Shown in pieces: positions 24,132-33,173 of a stretch of 64,000 nt of DNA. The notes beneath the pieces were generated by a model. It made no database searches. It was given only the letters and a program-made list of their open reading frames with translations, and was not told the DNA's origin. The translations under genes and the position numbers were made by a program. Position 1 is the first letter of the stretch, and each line of letters begins with the position of its first letter. Origin of the DNA: Mesonia aestuariivivens (GTDB lineage: Bacteria > Bacteroidota > Bacteroidia > Flavobacteriales > Flavobacteriaceae); NCBI RefSeq assembly GCF_019311235.1, contig NZ_JAHWDF010000013.1, forward strand, positions 26,696-90,695, given 5' to 3'.

Positions 24132-24981
24132 AATAGTACAAGCGGGATTATTTACCAGTATTCAAGATTTTGGACGAATTGGTGTTGCAGGTTATGGAGT
24201 ACCAGAAAGTGGCGTGATGGATCGTTATTCTGCTAAAATAGCTAATTTGTTAGTAGGAAACACCGAGTATGAAGCGGTGATGGAAATTACAATGTTAGGG
24301 CCTACCATAATTTTTGAGAAAGAAATGTTAGTCGTTTTAGTGGGGTTGGGTGCAGTTGCTATTTTAAATACCCAAAAAAAATCGCTTTTAAGGCCTTTTG
24401 AAGTTAGTGTTGGAGATATACTTCAGATTAAGCAAATAACAAAAGGAATAAGGTTGTATTTGGCTATAAATGGCGGTTTTCAGTCTGAATTGAAATTAGG
24501 AAGTCGAAGTATGTATTTTCCAATTACAAAAAACAGTCAGTTGCAACAAGGAGATCATCTTAATATTGCTGAGTATAACAAAACTAAACAGCAAGATTTT
24601 GCGCATATTAATTATGAAGCTGAAAAATATGATACGGTATTCCTAAAAGTTTACCCAGGTCCAGAATATGATTTATTATCAGATGAATTGAAAAAAGAAC
24701 TTCAGGAGAAGAGGTTTAGCATATCTAAAAATTATAGCCGAATGGCTTATCAATTACAAGAAAAGATTCAAAATAACCTTCAGTCAATAGTAACACAGCC
24801 TGTGTTGCCAGGTACGGTTCAATTTACTCCTGCAGGCAATCTTATGATCTTAATGCGAGATGCACAAACAACAGGCGGCTATCCAAGAATTTTTCAATTA
24901 ACCGAAGAAAGTATAAATCTTTTGGCTCAAAAAAAACAAGGGGATGCTATTCAATTTCAAATAAAACCTTATGAAAAATAA
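24121..24981 (+). CDS. pxpC: 5-oxoprolinase subunit C (KipA family)
   Basis: The 286-residue protein is an allophanate-hydrolase subunit 2 homologue: QAGLFTSIQDFGRIGVAGYG at the start, LAINGGFQSELKLGSRS in the middle, and ILMRDAQTTGGYPRI near the end. With PxpB it forms the ATP-dependent part of 5-oxoprolinase. It overlaps pxpB upstream and the SGNH hydrolase gene downstream by 11 nt each, indicating one operon. Confidence 0.93.
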   Translation: MSIKIVQAGLFTSIQDFGRIGVAGYGVPESGVMDRYSAKIANLLVGNTEYEAVMEITMLGPTIIFEKEMLVVLVGLGAVAILNTQKKSLLRPFEVSVGDILQIKQITKGIRLYLAINGGFQSELKLGSRSMYFPITKNSQLQQGDHLNIAEYNKTKQQDFAHINYEAEKYDTVFLKVYPGPEYDLLSDELKKELQEKRFSISKNYSRMAYQLQEKIQNNLQSIVTQPVLPGTVQFTPAGNLMILMRDAQTTGGYPRIFQLTEESINLLAQKKQGDAIQFQIKPYEK

Positions 24982-25651
24982 AATTTTATTCATTTTAGTA
25001 GTTATTTGTACTATGGCAAATGCACAGAAGAAAGACTTGGCTAATTTTAAATTTTATCACGACCAAAATTCAGCATTAAAAGATCAACTACCTATGCGGG
25101 ATCACGTGGTTTTTATGGGTAATTCAATCACACAATTTTGGAAAGATAAGCATCCAGAATTTTTTAAAGATAATCTATATGTCGATCGAGGAATTAGTGG
25201 ACAAACTTCTTCGCAAATGTTATTGCGTTTTCGTAGAGATGTGATCGATTTGAAGCCTAAAGCAGTGGTGATTTTAGCAGGTATTAATGATATTGCTCAA
25301 AATACAGGACCAATCACGGTAGAAAATATCTTCGGAAATATTGTATCTATGGTAGAATTGGCTCAGGCAAATGATATTCAGGTGATTTTATGTTCAGTTT
25401 TACCAGCATCAAAATTTCCTTGGGAATCTACTATTAATCCTATTGAAAAAATTATTCAGCTCAATAATTTAATTTCTACTTATGCAGAAACACATAATTT
25501 ACCTTACGTAAATTATTATGAAGCCATGGTGATGAAAGATAAAGCTATTAATCCTGTTTATGCGAATGATGGTGTTCATCCTAACCGAGAAGGATATTTA
25601 GTGATGGAGCCACTTGTAAATGCAGAAATAGAAAAACTTTCTGCAAATTAA
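24971..25651 (+). CDS. secreted SGNH/GDSL hydrolase
   Basis: The 226-residue protein has a signal peptide (ending CTMANAQ) and the SGNH blocks: block I FMGNSITQFW with the catalytic Ser, block II Gly in DRGISGQTSS, block III GINDIAQN, and block V DGVHPNREGY with Asp and His. Such enzymes are esterases, lipases or acetyl-xylan esterases; a substrate cannot be assigned. It is translationally coupled to pxpC although a functional link is not obvious. Confidence 0.87.
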   Translation: MKNKILFILVVICTMANAQKKDLANFKFYHDQNSALKDQLPMRDHVVFMGNSITQFWKDKHPEFFKDNLYVDRGISGQTSSQMLLRFRRDVIDLKPKAVVILAGINDIAQNTGPITVENIFGNIVSMVELAQANDIQVILCSVLPASKFPWESTINPIEKIIQLNNLISTYAETHNLPYVNYYEAMVMKDKAINPVYANDGVHPNREGYLVMEPLVNAEIEKLSAN

Positions 25652-25724
25652 TTTTTTACAATTTGATATTTTATAGTATTAAAAACGACTTAATTTGAAA
25701 TCTGTAAAAAAATCAATAGTGTTT

Positions 25725-26486
25725 ATGTCTATAAAATTGATTACAACCATTTTGGTACTTTCTGTTACTTTCTCAGGATGTAAATCTTTACCACCTTCTG
25801 CTTCGTCAAAAAAAATAATGAGTTTGAGATGGGGAACGTTAGGTGTCATTGATCAAAATGAAATTAATTTTTACGAGATTAAAGATCAACAATGGAAATC
25901 TATTTCTATAACAGAGTTTGAGATCCCTAAAAATGAGGGATTACTTCCGATAGGACTAGGAAGTATTGGAGTGATTAATAAAGAGGTTATTCAATTTTAT
26001 TCTTATGATAAAGAGCAGGGTTGGGGAAAATTGAAATATCCAGATTTTGAATTACCTGCGTACCAGCAGTTGGTTTCGTTAAGTTTAGGAACTATAGGTG
26101 TTGTTAACGACGGAACCATTAATTTTTACGGAGAGCGTGATGGTAATTGGCAATTAATAAAAGACAAAATAACTACTTTTAAACTTCCGCCTCACGAAAA
26201 AATTATCACATTAATGCTTGATCCTTTAGGTATTTCTTCTATTGGTATTATAAATAAAGGAAATTTAAACCTATATCATTACCATATAGATACAAAAACT
26301 TGGGAGCAAAGTGATCTTAAATTTACCCTTTCTGATGAAAAAGAAATTGTTTCTGTAGGTTTTGGTGCTATTGGAGTGTTAACCAATAATCGCATAAAAT
26401 TTTATGAATTAGAAGCGTTTTTAAATGGTAAAATAACGAAGAAGCATTTAGAAAAACTTCCAGATTTTATAATATCAGAAAATTAA
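25725..26486 (+). CDS. lipoprotein with five GxLGVI...FY repeats
   Basis: I do not recognise this gene. The ATG at 25725 gives a lipoprotein signal (MSIKLITTILVLSVTFSGC); an in-frame TTG at 25695 would only add ten residues. The mature part consists of about five units of roughly 40 residues, e.g. WGTLGVIDQNEINFYE, LGSIGVINKEVIQFYS, LGTIGVVNDGTINFYG, SIGIINKGNLNLYH and FGAIGVLTNNRIKFYE. A small beta-propeller or beta-solenoid in the periplasm is likely. It follows the SGNH gene by 73 bp and is convergent with the RluA-type gene. Confidence 0.75.
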   Translation: MSIKLITTILVLSVTFSGCKSLPPSASSKKIMSLRWGTLGVIDQNEINFYEIKDQQWKSISITEFEIPKNEGLLPIGLGSIGVINKEVIQFYSYDKEQGWGKLKYPDFELPAYQQLVSLSLGTIGVVNDGTINFYGERDGNWQLIKDKITTFKLPPHEKIITLMLDPLGISSIGIINKGNLNLYHYHIDTKTWEQSDLKFTLSDEKEIVSVGFGAIGVLTNNRIKFYELEAFLNGKITKKHLEKLPDFIISEN

Positions 26487-26489
26487 ACT

Positions 26490-27194
26490 CTATTCACAAA
26501 CTTTCCAAAGTGGATCTTCGGGTACTGGGGCTTCAAAATTCATTTCTTCTTTAAGTACAGGATGAATTAAATTTAGTTTTCTAGCATGTAAACTAATACT
26601 TGCATCTTTATTACTTCTGTCAAAACCATATTTTAAATCGCCTTTAATAGGGCAGCCAATAGCAGACAGCTGACTTCTAATTTGATGATGTCTACCGGTT
26701 TCTAGAGCTATCTCTAAAAGAAAATAATTATCTAGTTTTTTAAGCACTTGATAATGAAGAATTGCTTTTTTGCTATCGGGAACTTCATTCTTATGAGCAT
26801 AAGATTTATTTTGCTTTTGGTTTCGTTTTAAGTAATGTACGAGCGTGTCTTTTTTTTGAGGAGGTTCATTTTTTACTAACGCCCAATAGGTTTTCGCGGT
26901 TTTCTTTTCAGCAAATAACTTATTAAGCCTAGGTAGCGCCTTAGAGGTTTTAGAAAAAATCACAATTCCAGTGGTAGGTCGGTCTAAACGATGAACCACT
27001 CCTAAATAAACGTTTCCTGGTTTATTGTATTTTTCTTTTAAATAAGATTTTACAACTTCGCTTAAAGGTTTATCTCCGGTTTTATCACCTTGCACGATAT
27101 CTCCTGCACGCTTATTAATTACAATTAAATGATTGTCTTCGTAAATAACGTTTAAATTGTCTTTATGGCTATGTGTTCCTTTCAATTTATTCAA
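26490..27194 (-). CDS. RluA-family pseudouridine synthase
   Basis: The protein is about 234 residues. The catalytic motif is GVVHRLDRPTTGIVIFSKTSKA, with the Asp of HRLD, and the C-terminal block is GRHHQIRSQLSAIGCPIKGDLKYG. It isomerises uridine in rRNA or tRNA; the target position is unknown. No ATG exists near the N-terminus: TTG at 27194 or 27185 must serve as start, since a TAA lies just upstream in frame and the conserved YEDNHLIVINK follows soon after. Confidence 0.9.
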   Translation of the reverse strand: MNKLKGTHSHKDNLNVIYEDNHLIVINKRAGDIVQGDKTGDKPLSEVVKSYLKEKYNKPGNVYLGVVHRLDRPTTGIVIFSKTSKALPRLNKLFAEKKTAKTYWALVKNEPPQKKDTLVHYLKRNQKQNKSYAHKNEVPDSKKAILHYQVLKKLDNYFLLEIALETGRHHQIRSQLSAIGCPIKGDLKYGFDRSNKDASISLHARKLNLIHPVLKEEMNFEAPVPEDPLWKVCE

Positions 27195-27299
27195 ATTAAT
27201 TTAATGACTTTTTAAGGTTTAGAAATGAAATAATTATGATAAAAAAAATGAAACTAAGAAGTATTAATTCAGGCTCAAAGTCTATCTGATATATTAAGC

Positions 27300-27683
27300 T
27301 TAAGCTATTTTAATAGGCTTTTTGTTTTCATCAATAGCTACAAAAGTAAATTCTCCTGAAACGGCTTTTTCTCTACTTTCAGAATACATTTCTTCTACAA
27401 AAATTTCTACAATTACTTTTAAACTTGTACTTCCTACATGAGTTACTTTACCAGTAAGTTCTATAATTGTGCCTGCGGGAATAGGCTTTTTAAAATCTAT
27501 TTTATCACTGCTTACTGTTACCATTTGTTGCCTGCTAAAGCGAGTAGCGGTGATAAAAGCAGTTTCATCCATGAGTTGCATGGCTGTACCCCCAAATAAG
27601 GTATCATAATGGTTAGTCGTGTTTGGGAAAACCGCTTTAAAAATGGTGGTTTTAGAATCTTCTATTCGTTTTTCTTTATTCAT
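27300..27683 (-). CDS. acyl-CoA thioesterase, hotdog fold
   Basis: The 127-residue single hotdog domain has NTTNHYDTLFGGTAMQLMDE (catalytic Asp/Asn region) and FKKPIPAGTIIELTGKV, typical of the YciA/BACH type. It hydrolyses acyl-CoA esters in the cytoplasm. Its ATG overlaps the stop of the PAS protein gene by 4 nt, so both are probably co-transcribed with panB. Confidence 0.87.
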   Translation of the reverse strand: MNKEKRIEDSKTTIFKAVFPNTTNHYDTLFGGTAMQLMDETAFITATRFSRQQMVTVSSDKIDFKKPIPAGTIIELTGKVTHVGSTSLKVIVEIFVEEMYSESREKAVSGEFTFVAIDENKKPIKIA

Positions 27684-28270
27684 GCAATTTGTTTTTCAAG
27701 CGCTAAGAAATGTGTTGTAGTTTCATTAAATAACGGATAAACGTGAATTTCACACGTATATGGGGTGTTGTCTTTTTTATAATTAATAACCGTTTCAGAA
27801 AAAGCTTGTCTAGCCAAGATACGCTTTCTTATTCTTGATTTTGCAGCAGCAGATGTTTTCTTTCCTTGTAAGAATGCAGGTGTTTGCGTGGTTGCAAATT
27901 TTTGATGGTAACCTGTCATCTCTTTAAAACCTTTAGAAACCCAAACAATTTGTTTTTCTAAATTAGTCATTACTAAAGCTTCAAAATCGTGAGCAGAGAA
28001 AATCTCATTAAAATTATTTTGAAAGCTATACTTTTCTGTAAAAGCTAAGAAAGATTGGTATTCTCTTTCTTTTCTAATTTTTATGATTTGTTCTGAAGCA
28101 GACTCACTAAAAATATCCCAACTTAGTAACGGTGTGGTTTTAATGGAAGAGGGTTCAATTTGTTCTTTTACCTCTTTATATTTTTTTACAGAAATTGAAG
28201 ATAGATAGAAGTCTAGCCCCATCATATTTGTTAGGTTATTTTTCATAGTCTTAGTATTGCTCGTTTTCAT
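27680..28270 (-). CDS. PAS-domain protein, LOV-like without the photoactive cysteine
   Basis: The 196-residue protein has a helical N-terminal half and one PAS domain (residues about 90-190): [35 protein letters not shown], and [16 protein letters not shown]. The FLQG stretch resembles LOV domains, but the NCRFLQG cysteine is replaced (QTPAFLQG). No output domain is present. Starts at 28270 (overlapping panB by 20 nt) or 28246 are both possible. The ligand and partner are unknown. Confidence 0.8.
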   Translation of the reverse strand: MKTSNTKTMKNNLTNMMGLDFYLSSISVKKYKEVKEQIEPSSIKTTPLLSWDIFSESASEQIIKIRKEREYQSFLAFTEKYSFQNNFNEIFSAHDFEALVMTNLEKQIVWVSKGFKEMTGYHQKFATTQTPAFLQGKKTSAAAKSRIRKRILARQAFSETVINYKKDNTPYTCEIHVYPLFNETTTHFLALEKQIA

Positions 28271-29069
28271 TAGGAAATTCTCCTGCTTTTACATCTTTAT
28301 GATAAGCTTGAAAGGCGCTGGTCATTTCGGTATGTAAATCGAGATAACGTCTTAAAAAACGAGGATTAAACTCATGAGTCATTCCTAACATATCATGAAC
28401 AACAAGTACCTGACCATCTACGCCGTTACCTGCGCCAATTCCAATAACAGGAATAGAAATGCTTTCTGCCACTTCTTTTGCTAATTTTGCTGGAACTTTT
28501 TCTAAAACTACCGCAAAGCAGCCTATTTTCTCAAGCATCTTAGCATCGGCTTTTAATTTTTCTGCTTCTTCTTCTTCTTTAGCTCTTACCGTGTATGTTC
28601 CAAATTTATAAATAGATTGCGGCGTAAGTCCTAAATGTCCCATCACAGGAATACCTGCATTTAAAATACGCTTAATCGATTCTTTTATTTCTTTACCACC
28701 TTCTAATTTTAAAGCGTGAGCGCCACTTTCTTTCATAATTCTTATGGCAGAACGTAAGGCTTCTTTAGGATCACTTTGGTAAGTGCCAAAAGGTAAATCT
28801 ACCACAACCAAAGCTCTTTTAATAGCTCTTACTACAGACGACGCATGGTAAATCATATGGTCTAATGTCATGGGTAAAGTAGTTTCATATCCTGCCATAG
28901 TGTTAGCAGCAGAATCTCCAACTAAGATAGTATCAATCCCAGCACCATCTACAATGCTTGCCATCGTATAATCATAAGCCGTAAGCATAGAGATTTTTTC
29001 GTTGTTGGCTTTCATTTCTACCAATGACTTTACGGTAACTCTTTTATATTGTTTTTTTGCAACTGACAT
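28251..29069 (-). CDS. panB: 3-methyl-2-oxobutanoate hydroxymethyltransferase
   Basis: The 272-residue protein shows PanB signatures: [38 protein letters not shown] stretch ([15 protein letters not shown]), and [17 protein letters not shown]. It makes ketopantoate for pantothenate and CoA synthesis. An open frame continues 17 codons upstream to a TTG, but the ATG at 29069 gives the family-typical N-terminus. The gene is divergent from a small secreted protein. Confidence 0.95.
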   Translation of the reverse strand: MSVAKKQYKRVTVKSLVEMKANNEKISMLTAYDYTMASIVDGAGIDTILVGDSAANTMAGYETTLPMTLDHMIYHASSVVRAIKRALVVVDLPFGTYQSDPKEALRSAIRIMKESGAHALKLEGGKEIKESIKRILNAGIPVMGHLGLTPQSIYKFGTYTVRAKEEEEAEKLKADAKMLEKIGCFAVVLEKVPAKLAKEVAESISIPVIGIGAGNGVDGQVLVVHDMLGMTHEFNPRFLRRYLDLHTEMTSAFQAYHKDVKAGEFPNENEQY

Positions 29070-29132
29070 TTTCTTGTTTTTTGTTGAAGTAAAAGTACTA
29101 AATTCGTACGCGAACATCAAAATATTAACGTC

Positions 29133-29588
29133 ATGCGATTTTTATACTTTTTTATAATGTTTTCTTTTGCCTTTACGGGATTTTCTCAGACTAAAGAAGA
29201 AAGTGCAAACACTATGGTGAAAGAGTTTTTTAAAGCTTTTAATCAACAAGATAGTGTGAAGTTAAAATCATTTGCATTCGAGGAGGTAGAGCTTAAGTCT
29301 ATTGTGAAAAATGATCAAGGTAAAATGGTTGTCCATACCGATACTTATGATAATTTTATAAGCAATATTGTAAATATTCCTCGAGAAGTTAATTTTGAAG
29401 AACGTTTAGGAATAGTTGAAATAAAAACGGATGGTTATTTGGCAAGTGTGTGGGTGCCTTATGAGTTTTATTTAAATGAAGAGTTAAGCCACTGCGGGGT
29501 GAATATTTTTCAGTTAATATATACCCAAAAAGGGTGGAAAATTATTTCTCTTTTTGATACTCGAAAAAAACAGGCTTGTAAGTACTAA
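29133..29588 (+). CDS. secreted NTF2/SnoaL-like small protein
   Basis: The 151-residue protein has a signal peptide ending FTGFSQ. The rest ([20 protein letters not shown] ... [23 protein letters not shown] pattern ... [13 protein letters not shown]) matches the cone-shaped NTF2-like fold seen in SnoaL and lumazine-binding-like families. No catalytic role can be assigned. It lies 44 nt before the GlmU-like gene on the same strand. Confidence 0.65.
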   Translation: MRFLYFFIMFSFAFTGFSQTKEESANTMVKEFFKAFNQQDSVKLKSFAFEEVELKSIVKNDQGKMVVHTDTYDNFISNIVNIPREVNFEERLGIVEIKTDGYLASVWVPYEFYLNEELSHCGVNIFQLIYTQKGWKIISLFDTRKKQACKY

Positions 29589-29631
29589 ACTTTCTTTATA
29601 CTTTTTAAATTCGTCATTAAAACTTACTATT

Positions 29632-30804
29632 ATGAATTACATACTCTTTGATGGAGATGCTAGAAATAAATTATTACCCTTTACTTATACACGTCCGGTC
29701 GCCGATATTCGAGTCGGAATATTAACCATTCGTGAAAAATGGGAGCTTTTATTAGAAACGACCACCACTACAATTACAGAAGCTTACCTTTCTGAAAAAT
29801 GGCCAATGGTCGAGATGGAAGAAAATGTAATGATTAACGGTGCTTATTTTCCTTCGGAAAGCTTATTACATCAATTAGAAAATTTACAAGCTAATCAGGT
29901 GCTTGTTCATCAAGATACTTATGTAGCTTTTAAAGCTGCAGAAGATGAAGAAATAGATTTAGAAAGTTTTGAAGCTATTGATCTTGAAGAAGAACCACTT
30001 TATATAGAAAACACTTGGGATATTTTCTCTAAAAACGGAGAAGCAATTGAGCGTGATTTTTATTGGTTGACAAAAGATAAAACTTCTAAAGAAATTCCAG
30101 GTTCTGTATTTTGCGTGAATAAAGAACGAATTTTTGTAGAAGAAGGTGCAAAGTTAACTATGGCGAGTTTAAATGCAGCGAATGGTCCAATTTATATCGG
30201 TAAAGATGCTGAGGTGATGGAATCTTGTAGCATTCGCGGACCTTTTGCTCTTTGTGAACACGCTACTTTAAAAATGGGGGCTAAAATTTATGGACCAACC
30301 ACCGTGGGACCTTACAGTAAAGTTGGTGGAGAAGTAAGTAACTCTATTCTTATGGGATATTCTAATAAAGGGCACGATGGCTTTTTAGGAAATTCTGTTT
30401 TAGGCGAATGGTGTAATTTAGGGGCAGATACCAATAACTCGAATTTAAAAAATAATTATGCTGAAGTAAGACTGTGGTGCTACGAAACTGAAGGTTTTGC
30501 CAAAACCGGATTGCAGTTTTGTGGTTTAATGATGGGTGATCATTCTAAATGCGGAATTAATACCATGTTTAATACTGGAACGGTAGTAGGGGTAAGTGCT
30601 AACATTTTTGGTGCTGGTTTCCCAAGAAATTTTGTCCCTAGTTTTAGTTGGGGCGGCAGTAGTGGAACTACGACTTACAAAACCAATAAAGCTTTTGAAG
30701 TTGCAGAAAAAGTAATGTCAAGACGTGAAATCGATTTTTCTGAAGAAGACAGAGCAATTTTAGAACACGTTTTTGAAGAAACCTCTAAATTTAGAAGAGG
30801 TTAA
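29632..30804 (+). CDS. GlmU-like putative sugar nucleotidyltransferase
   Basis: The ATG at 29632 gives 390 residues starting MNYILFDGDARNKLLPFTYT with TRPVADIRVGILTIREKW; the longer frame from 29554 lacks support. The C-terminal half is a left-handed beta-helix of hexapeptide repeats (GPIYIGKDAEVMESCSIRG, GPTTVGPYSKVGGEVSNSIL) followed by GLMMGDHSKCGINTMFNTG. The family is common in Bacteroidetes and annotated as GlmU-related; the usual NTP-transferase motif is degenerate, so actual activity is uncertain. Confidence 0.82.
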   Translation: MNYILFDGDARNKLLPFTYTRPVADIRVGILTIREKWELLLETTTTTITEAYLSEKWPMVEMEENVMINGAYFPSESLLHQLENLQANQVLVHQDTYVAFKAAEDEEIDLESFEAIDLEEEPLYIENTWDIFSKNGEAIERDFYWLTKDKTSKEIPGSVFCVNKERIFVEEGAKLTMASLNAANGPIYIGKDAEVMESCSIRGPFALCEHATLKMGAKIYGPTTVGPYSKVGGEVSNSILMGYSNKGHDGFLGNSVLGEWCNLGADTNNSNLKNNYAEVRLWCYETEGFAKTGLQFCGLMMGDHSKCGINTMFNTGTVVGVSANIFGAGFPRNFVPSFSWGGSSGTTTYKTNKAFEVAEKVMSRREIDFSEEDRAILEHVFEETSKFRRG

Positions 30805-30817
30805 AATAATATCCAAA

Positions 30818-31384
30818 TTATTTAATTTTAATACCATAATGTAAAAGCAGTCCGCTAAGGTTATCTTTACTAAAGTGCGCTGCTTTTATATTATTTACTT
30901 CTGGATTAATACTGAAGTTTTGAGCGGTCATAAAATTACATTTTGTTAAATTACTTCTGTCAAAAACAGCTCCGTTTAAAATGCTATGGTCAAAGCTACT
31001 CGCTTCCAAATCAGTTTCTGTAAAATCTACCTCTTTTAAACTGCAGTGATCAAAACTGGTTTTCTTTAGTTTGCATTGAAAAAAAGACGAAAAGTTAAGC
31101 TGACAATAATGAAAATTCACTCCCAGTAAAAATTGGTTGCAAGCATCAAATCGTAAACCTAAAAGTTTACATTCTTCAAAGGTACATTCGTTTAAACTAC
31201 AATTGTTGAGGTTGGCTGAGCTAAAATCACAACTATAAAACTCGCAATCTGTAAAATTAAACCCTGAAAGTTTTAAATTTTGAAACTGACAGTTCTTAAA
31301 AATACAGTTGTCAAATTCAGCAATTTCTTGTTGAAGTTTAAAATCTACATTTTTAAAAGTTTCGTCTTGGTAATATTTCATCAT
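30818..31384 (-). CDS. pentapeptide-repeat protein
   Basis: The 188-residue protein consists almost entirely of pentapeptide repeats A(D/N)LXX with F or L at the centre (e.g. CDFSSANLNNCSLNECTFEECKL, split here only for naming), which fold as a right-handed quadrilateral beta-helix. Qnr and MfpA proteins of this fold mimic DNA and protect gyrase, but nothing here proves that role. It is convergent with the GlmU-like gene and separated from purB by a hairpin. Confidence 0.85.
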   Translation of the reverse strand: MMKYYQDETFKNVDFKLQQEIAEFDNCIFKNCQFQNLKLSGFNFTDCEFYSCDFSSANLNNCSLNECTFEECKLLGLRFDACNQFLLGVNFHYCQLNFSSFFQCKLKKTSFDHCSLKEVDFTETDLEASSFDHSILNGAVFDRSNLTKCNFMTAQNFSINPEVNNIKAAHFSKDNLSGLLLHYGIKIK

Positions 31385-31394
31385 TAAAAATAAA

Positions 31395-31475
31395 AAAGGC
31401 TATTTGAAAAGCTTAGAACATCATGCTGAACTTAACTCAGCTAGATGATTGATAAAGCATTTCAAATAAGCCTTT
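31395..31475. terminator. hairpin between purB and the pentapeptide gene, enclosing a decayed repeat
   Basis: AAAGGCTATTTGAAA at 31395 pairs with TTTCAAATAAGCCTTT ending 31475, apart from one unpaired base. The loop contains CATGCTGAACTTAACTCAGC (31422-31441), a decayed copy of the intergenic repeat seen at 9512 and 11469. It probably ends purB transcription, with the repeat inserted into the original loop. Confidence 0.6.
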
Positions 31476-31486
31476 AAGATTATAAA

Positions 31487-32821
31487 CTATATTCCAGTAT
31501 AATTTTGTGGAGTAATCACTTTTAGTTCCTTTTTAATTTCTGAGGAAACATCAAGTGTTTCAATAAAATCTGCAATACTTTTTGCGGTGATTTTCTCGTT
31601 AGTTCTGGTTAAACCTTTTAGGGCTTCATAAGGATTTGGGTAAGCTTCACGACGAAGAATAGTTTGTATCGCTTCAGCAACAACAGCCCAGTTATTCTCT
31701 AGATCTTCATTCAGCTTGTATTCATTTAGCAATAATTTATTCAATCCTTTTAAAGTAGATTGTAATGCAATTAAAGTATGACCCATTGGCATTCCAATCG
31801 TTCTTAAAACCGTGCTATCAGTTAAATCACGCTGTAGACGGCTTAACGGGAGTTTTGCTGCTAAATGCTCAAATAATGCATTGGCAACTCCTAAATTTCC
31901 TTCACTATTTTCAAAGTCAATCGGGTTTACTTTATGTGGCATTGCAGAAGAACCAACTTCGCCTTTCTTTATTTTTTGCTTGAAATAATCCATAGAAACA
32001 TAGGTCCATACATCGCGGTCTAAGTCAATTAAAATGGTATTGATGCGTTTTAAGGCGTCAAAAGTCGCTGCCATATAATCGTAATGCTCGATTTGTGTGG
32101 TTGGGAAAGAATGTTTCATTCCTAAACCTTCTACAAAATCAGTTCCAAAAGCTTTCCAATCAATCGATGGGTAAGCAACTTTGTGCGCATTGTAATTTCC
32201 GGTTGCGCCACCAAATTTTGCTGCTGTTGGTGTTTGTACTAAGGTTTTAATTTGTTCTTCAATACGAGTTACAAACACATCTATTTCTTTTCCTAAACGG
32301 GTAGGGGATGCGGGTTGCCCGTGAGTTCTGGCTAAAAGCGGAATTTCTTTCCAATCTTCAGCCATTTCTTTCAATTTATCTAAAACCTCGTTTAATAGTG
32401 GGTAATAAACCTGCTCAATAGCGTCTTTTAAACTTAACGGAACAGAAGTGTTATTAATATCTTGAGAAGTAAGCCCAAAATGTATAAATTCTTTAGATTC
32501 ATTTAAACCTAAATTGTCCATTTCTTTTTTGATAAAGTATTCAACCGCTTTCACATCGTGATTGGTGACAGACTCTATCTCTTTCACGGCTTGTGCATCT
32601 TCGGTAGAAAAATCTTCATAAATTTTTCGAAGTTTTGGGAAATAAGATGCGTCTACTTTTTGTAGTTGCGGTAAAGGTAGCTCACAAAGTGCAATAAAAT
32701 ATTCTATTTCTACTTTTACACGGTATTTAATTAATGCTTCTTCACTAAAATAGGGTATTAAATTTTTAGTTTTAGAAGCATATCTGCCGTCTATGGGTGA
32801 AATGGCCTGAAGCGGATTCAT
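31487..32821 (-). CDS. purB: adenylosuccinate lyase
   Basis: The 444-residue fumarase/aspartase-family enzyme has ISPIDGRYASKTK at the start, LLARTHGQPASPTRLGKE, and the signature GSSAMPHKVNPIDFENSEGN. It acts twice in purine biosynthesis (SAICAR and adenylosuccinate cleavage). The N-terminus and length resemble the E. coli-type PurB. It is monocistronic, ended by the hairpin downstream. Confidence 0.96.
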   Translation of the reverse strand: MNPLQAISPIDGRYASKTKNLIPYFSEEALIKYRVKVEIEYFIALCELPLPQLQKVDASYFPKLRKIYEDFSTEDAQAVKEIESVTNHDVKAVEYFIKKEMDNLGLNESKEFIHFGLTSQDINNTSVPLSLKDAIEQVYYPLLNEVLDKLKEMAEDWKEIPLLARTHGQPASPTRLGKEIDVFVTRIEEQIKTLVQTPTAAKFGGATGNYNAHKVAYPSIDWKAFGTDFVEGLGMKHSFPTTQIEHYDYMAATFDALKRINTILIDLDRDVWTYVSMDYFKQKIKKGEVGSSAMPHKVNPIDFENSEGNLGVANALFEHLAAKLPLSRLQRDLTDSTVLRTIGMPMGHTLIALQSTLKGLNKLLLNEYKLNEDLENNWAVVAEAIQTILRREAYPNPYEALKGLTRTNEKITAKSIADFIETLDVSSEIKKELKVITPQNYTGI

Positions 32822-32974
32822 AGGGTTTACGTTAAAAAATTAAAGCGATAAAGATAAAGCTTAAGCGCCACCTATAAAACAGAATGCAGAACTTATTTCA
32901 ACAATTAAATCTTTATATGGAATATAAGATTGATATGTAAAATATGTATATTGGTGTAACTTTAAAATAATGCC

Positions 32975-33160
32975 ATGATTAGTAAAAAAGTTTTAGAAAA
33001 GGAATTGCAAAATTTTCCTGATCACTTTACAATCGATGAATTGGTGGGTAAACTTATCGTTTTAGAAAAAAGACAACGGGAGCATACTTATATCAACGGA
33101 TTGGGAGCTATACCTGTAAAAGAATTAGATACAGAAATAGAAAAGTGGTTTAAGATGTAG
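32975..33160 (+). CDS. small acidic protein, antitoxin-like, no partner seen
   Basis: The 61-residue protein (MISKKVLEKELQNFPDHFTI ... ELDTEIEKWFKM) is predicted helical. Its pattern FPDHFTIDELVGKLIVLEK resembles orphan antitoxin-like proteins common in Bacteroidetes. No toxin gene follows; a sirtuin gene converges from the right after 13 nt. The function is unknown. Confidence 0.6.
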   Translation: MISKKVLEKELQNFPDHFTIDELVGKLIVLEKRQREHTYINGLGAIPVKELDTEIEKWFKM

Positions 33161-33173
33161 GTAATTTGACGTA

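Noticed and set aside
29554..29631. N-terminal extension of the GlmU-like protein
   Set aside because: It overlaps the end of the preceding gene and starts without support; the ATG at 29632 matches the family N-terminus.
32975..33160. Toxin-antitoxin system at the small antitoxin-like gene
   Set aside because: No toxin gene lies on either side; the next gene is a convergent sirtuin.
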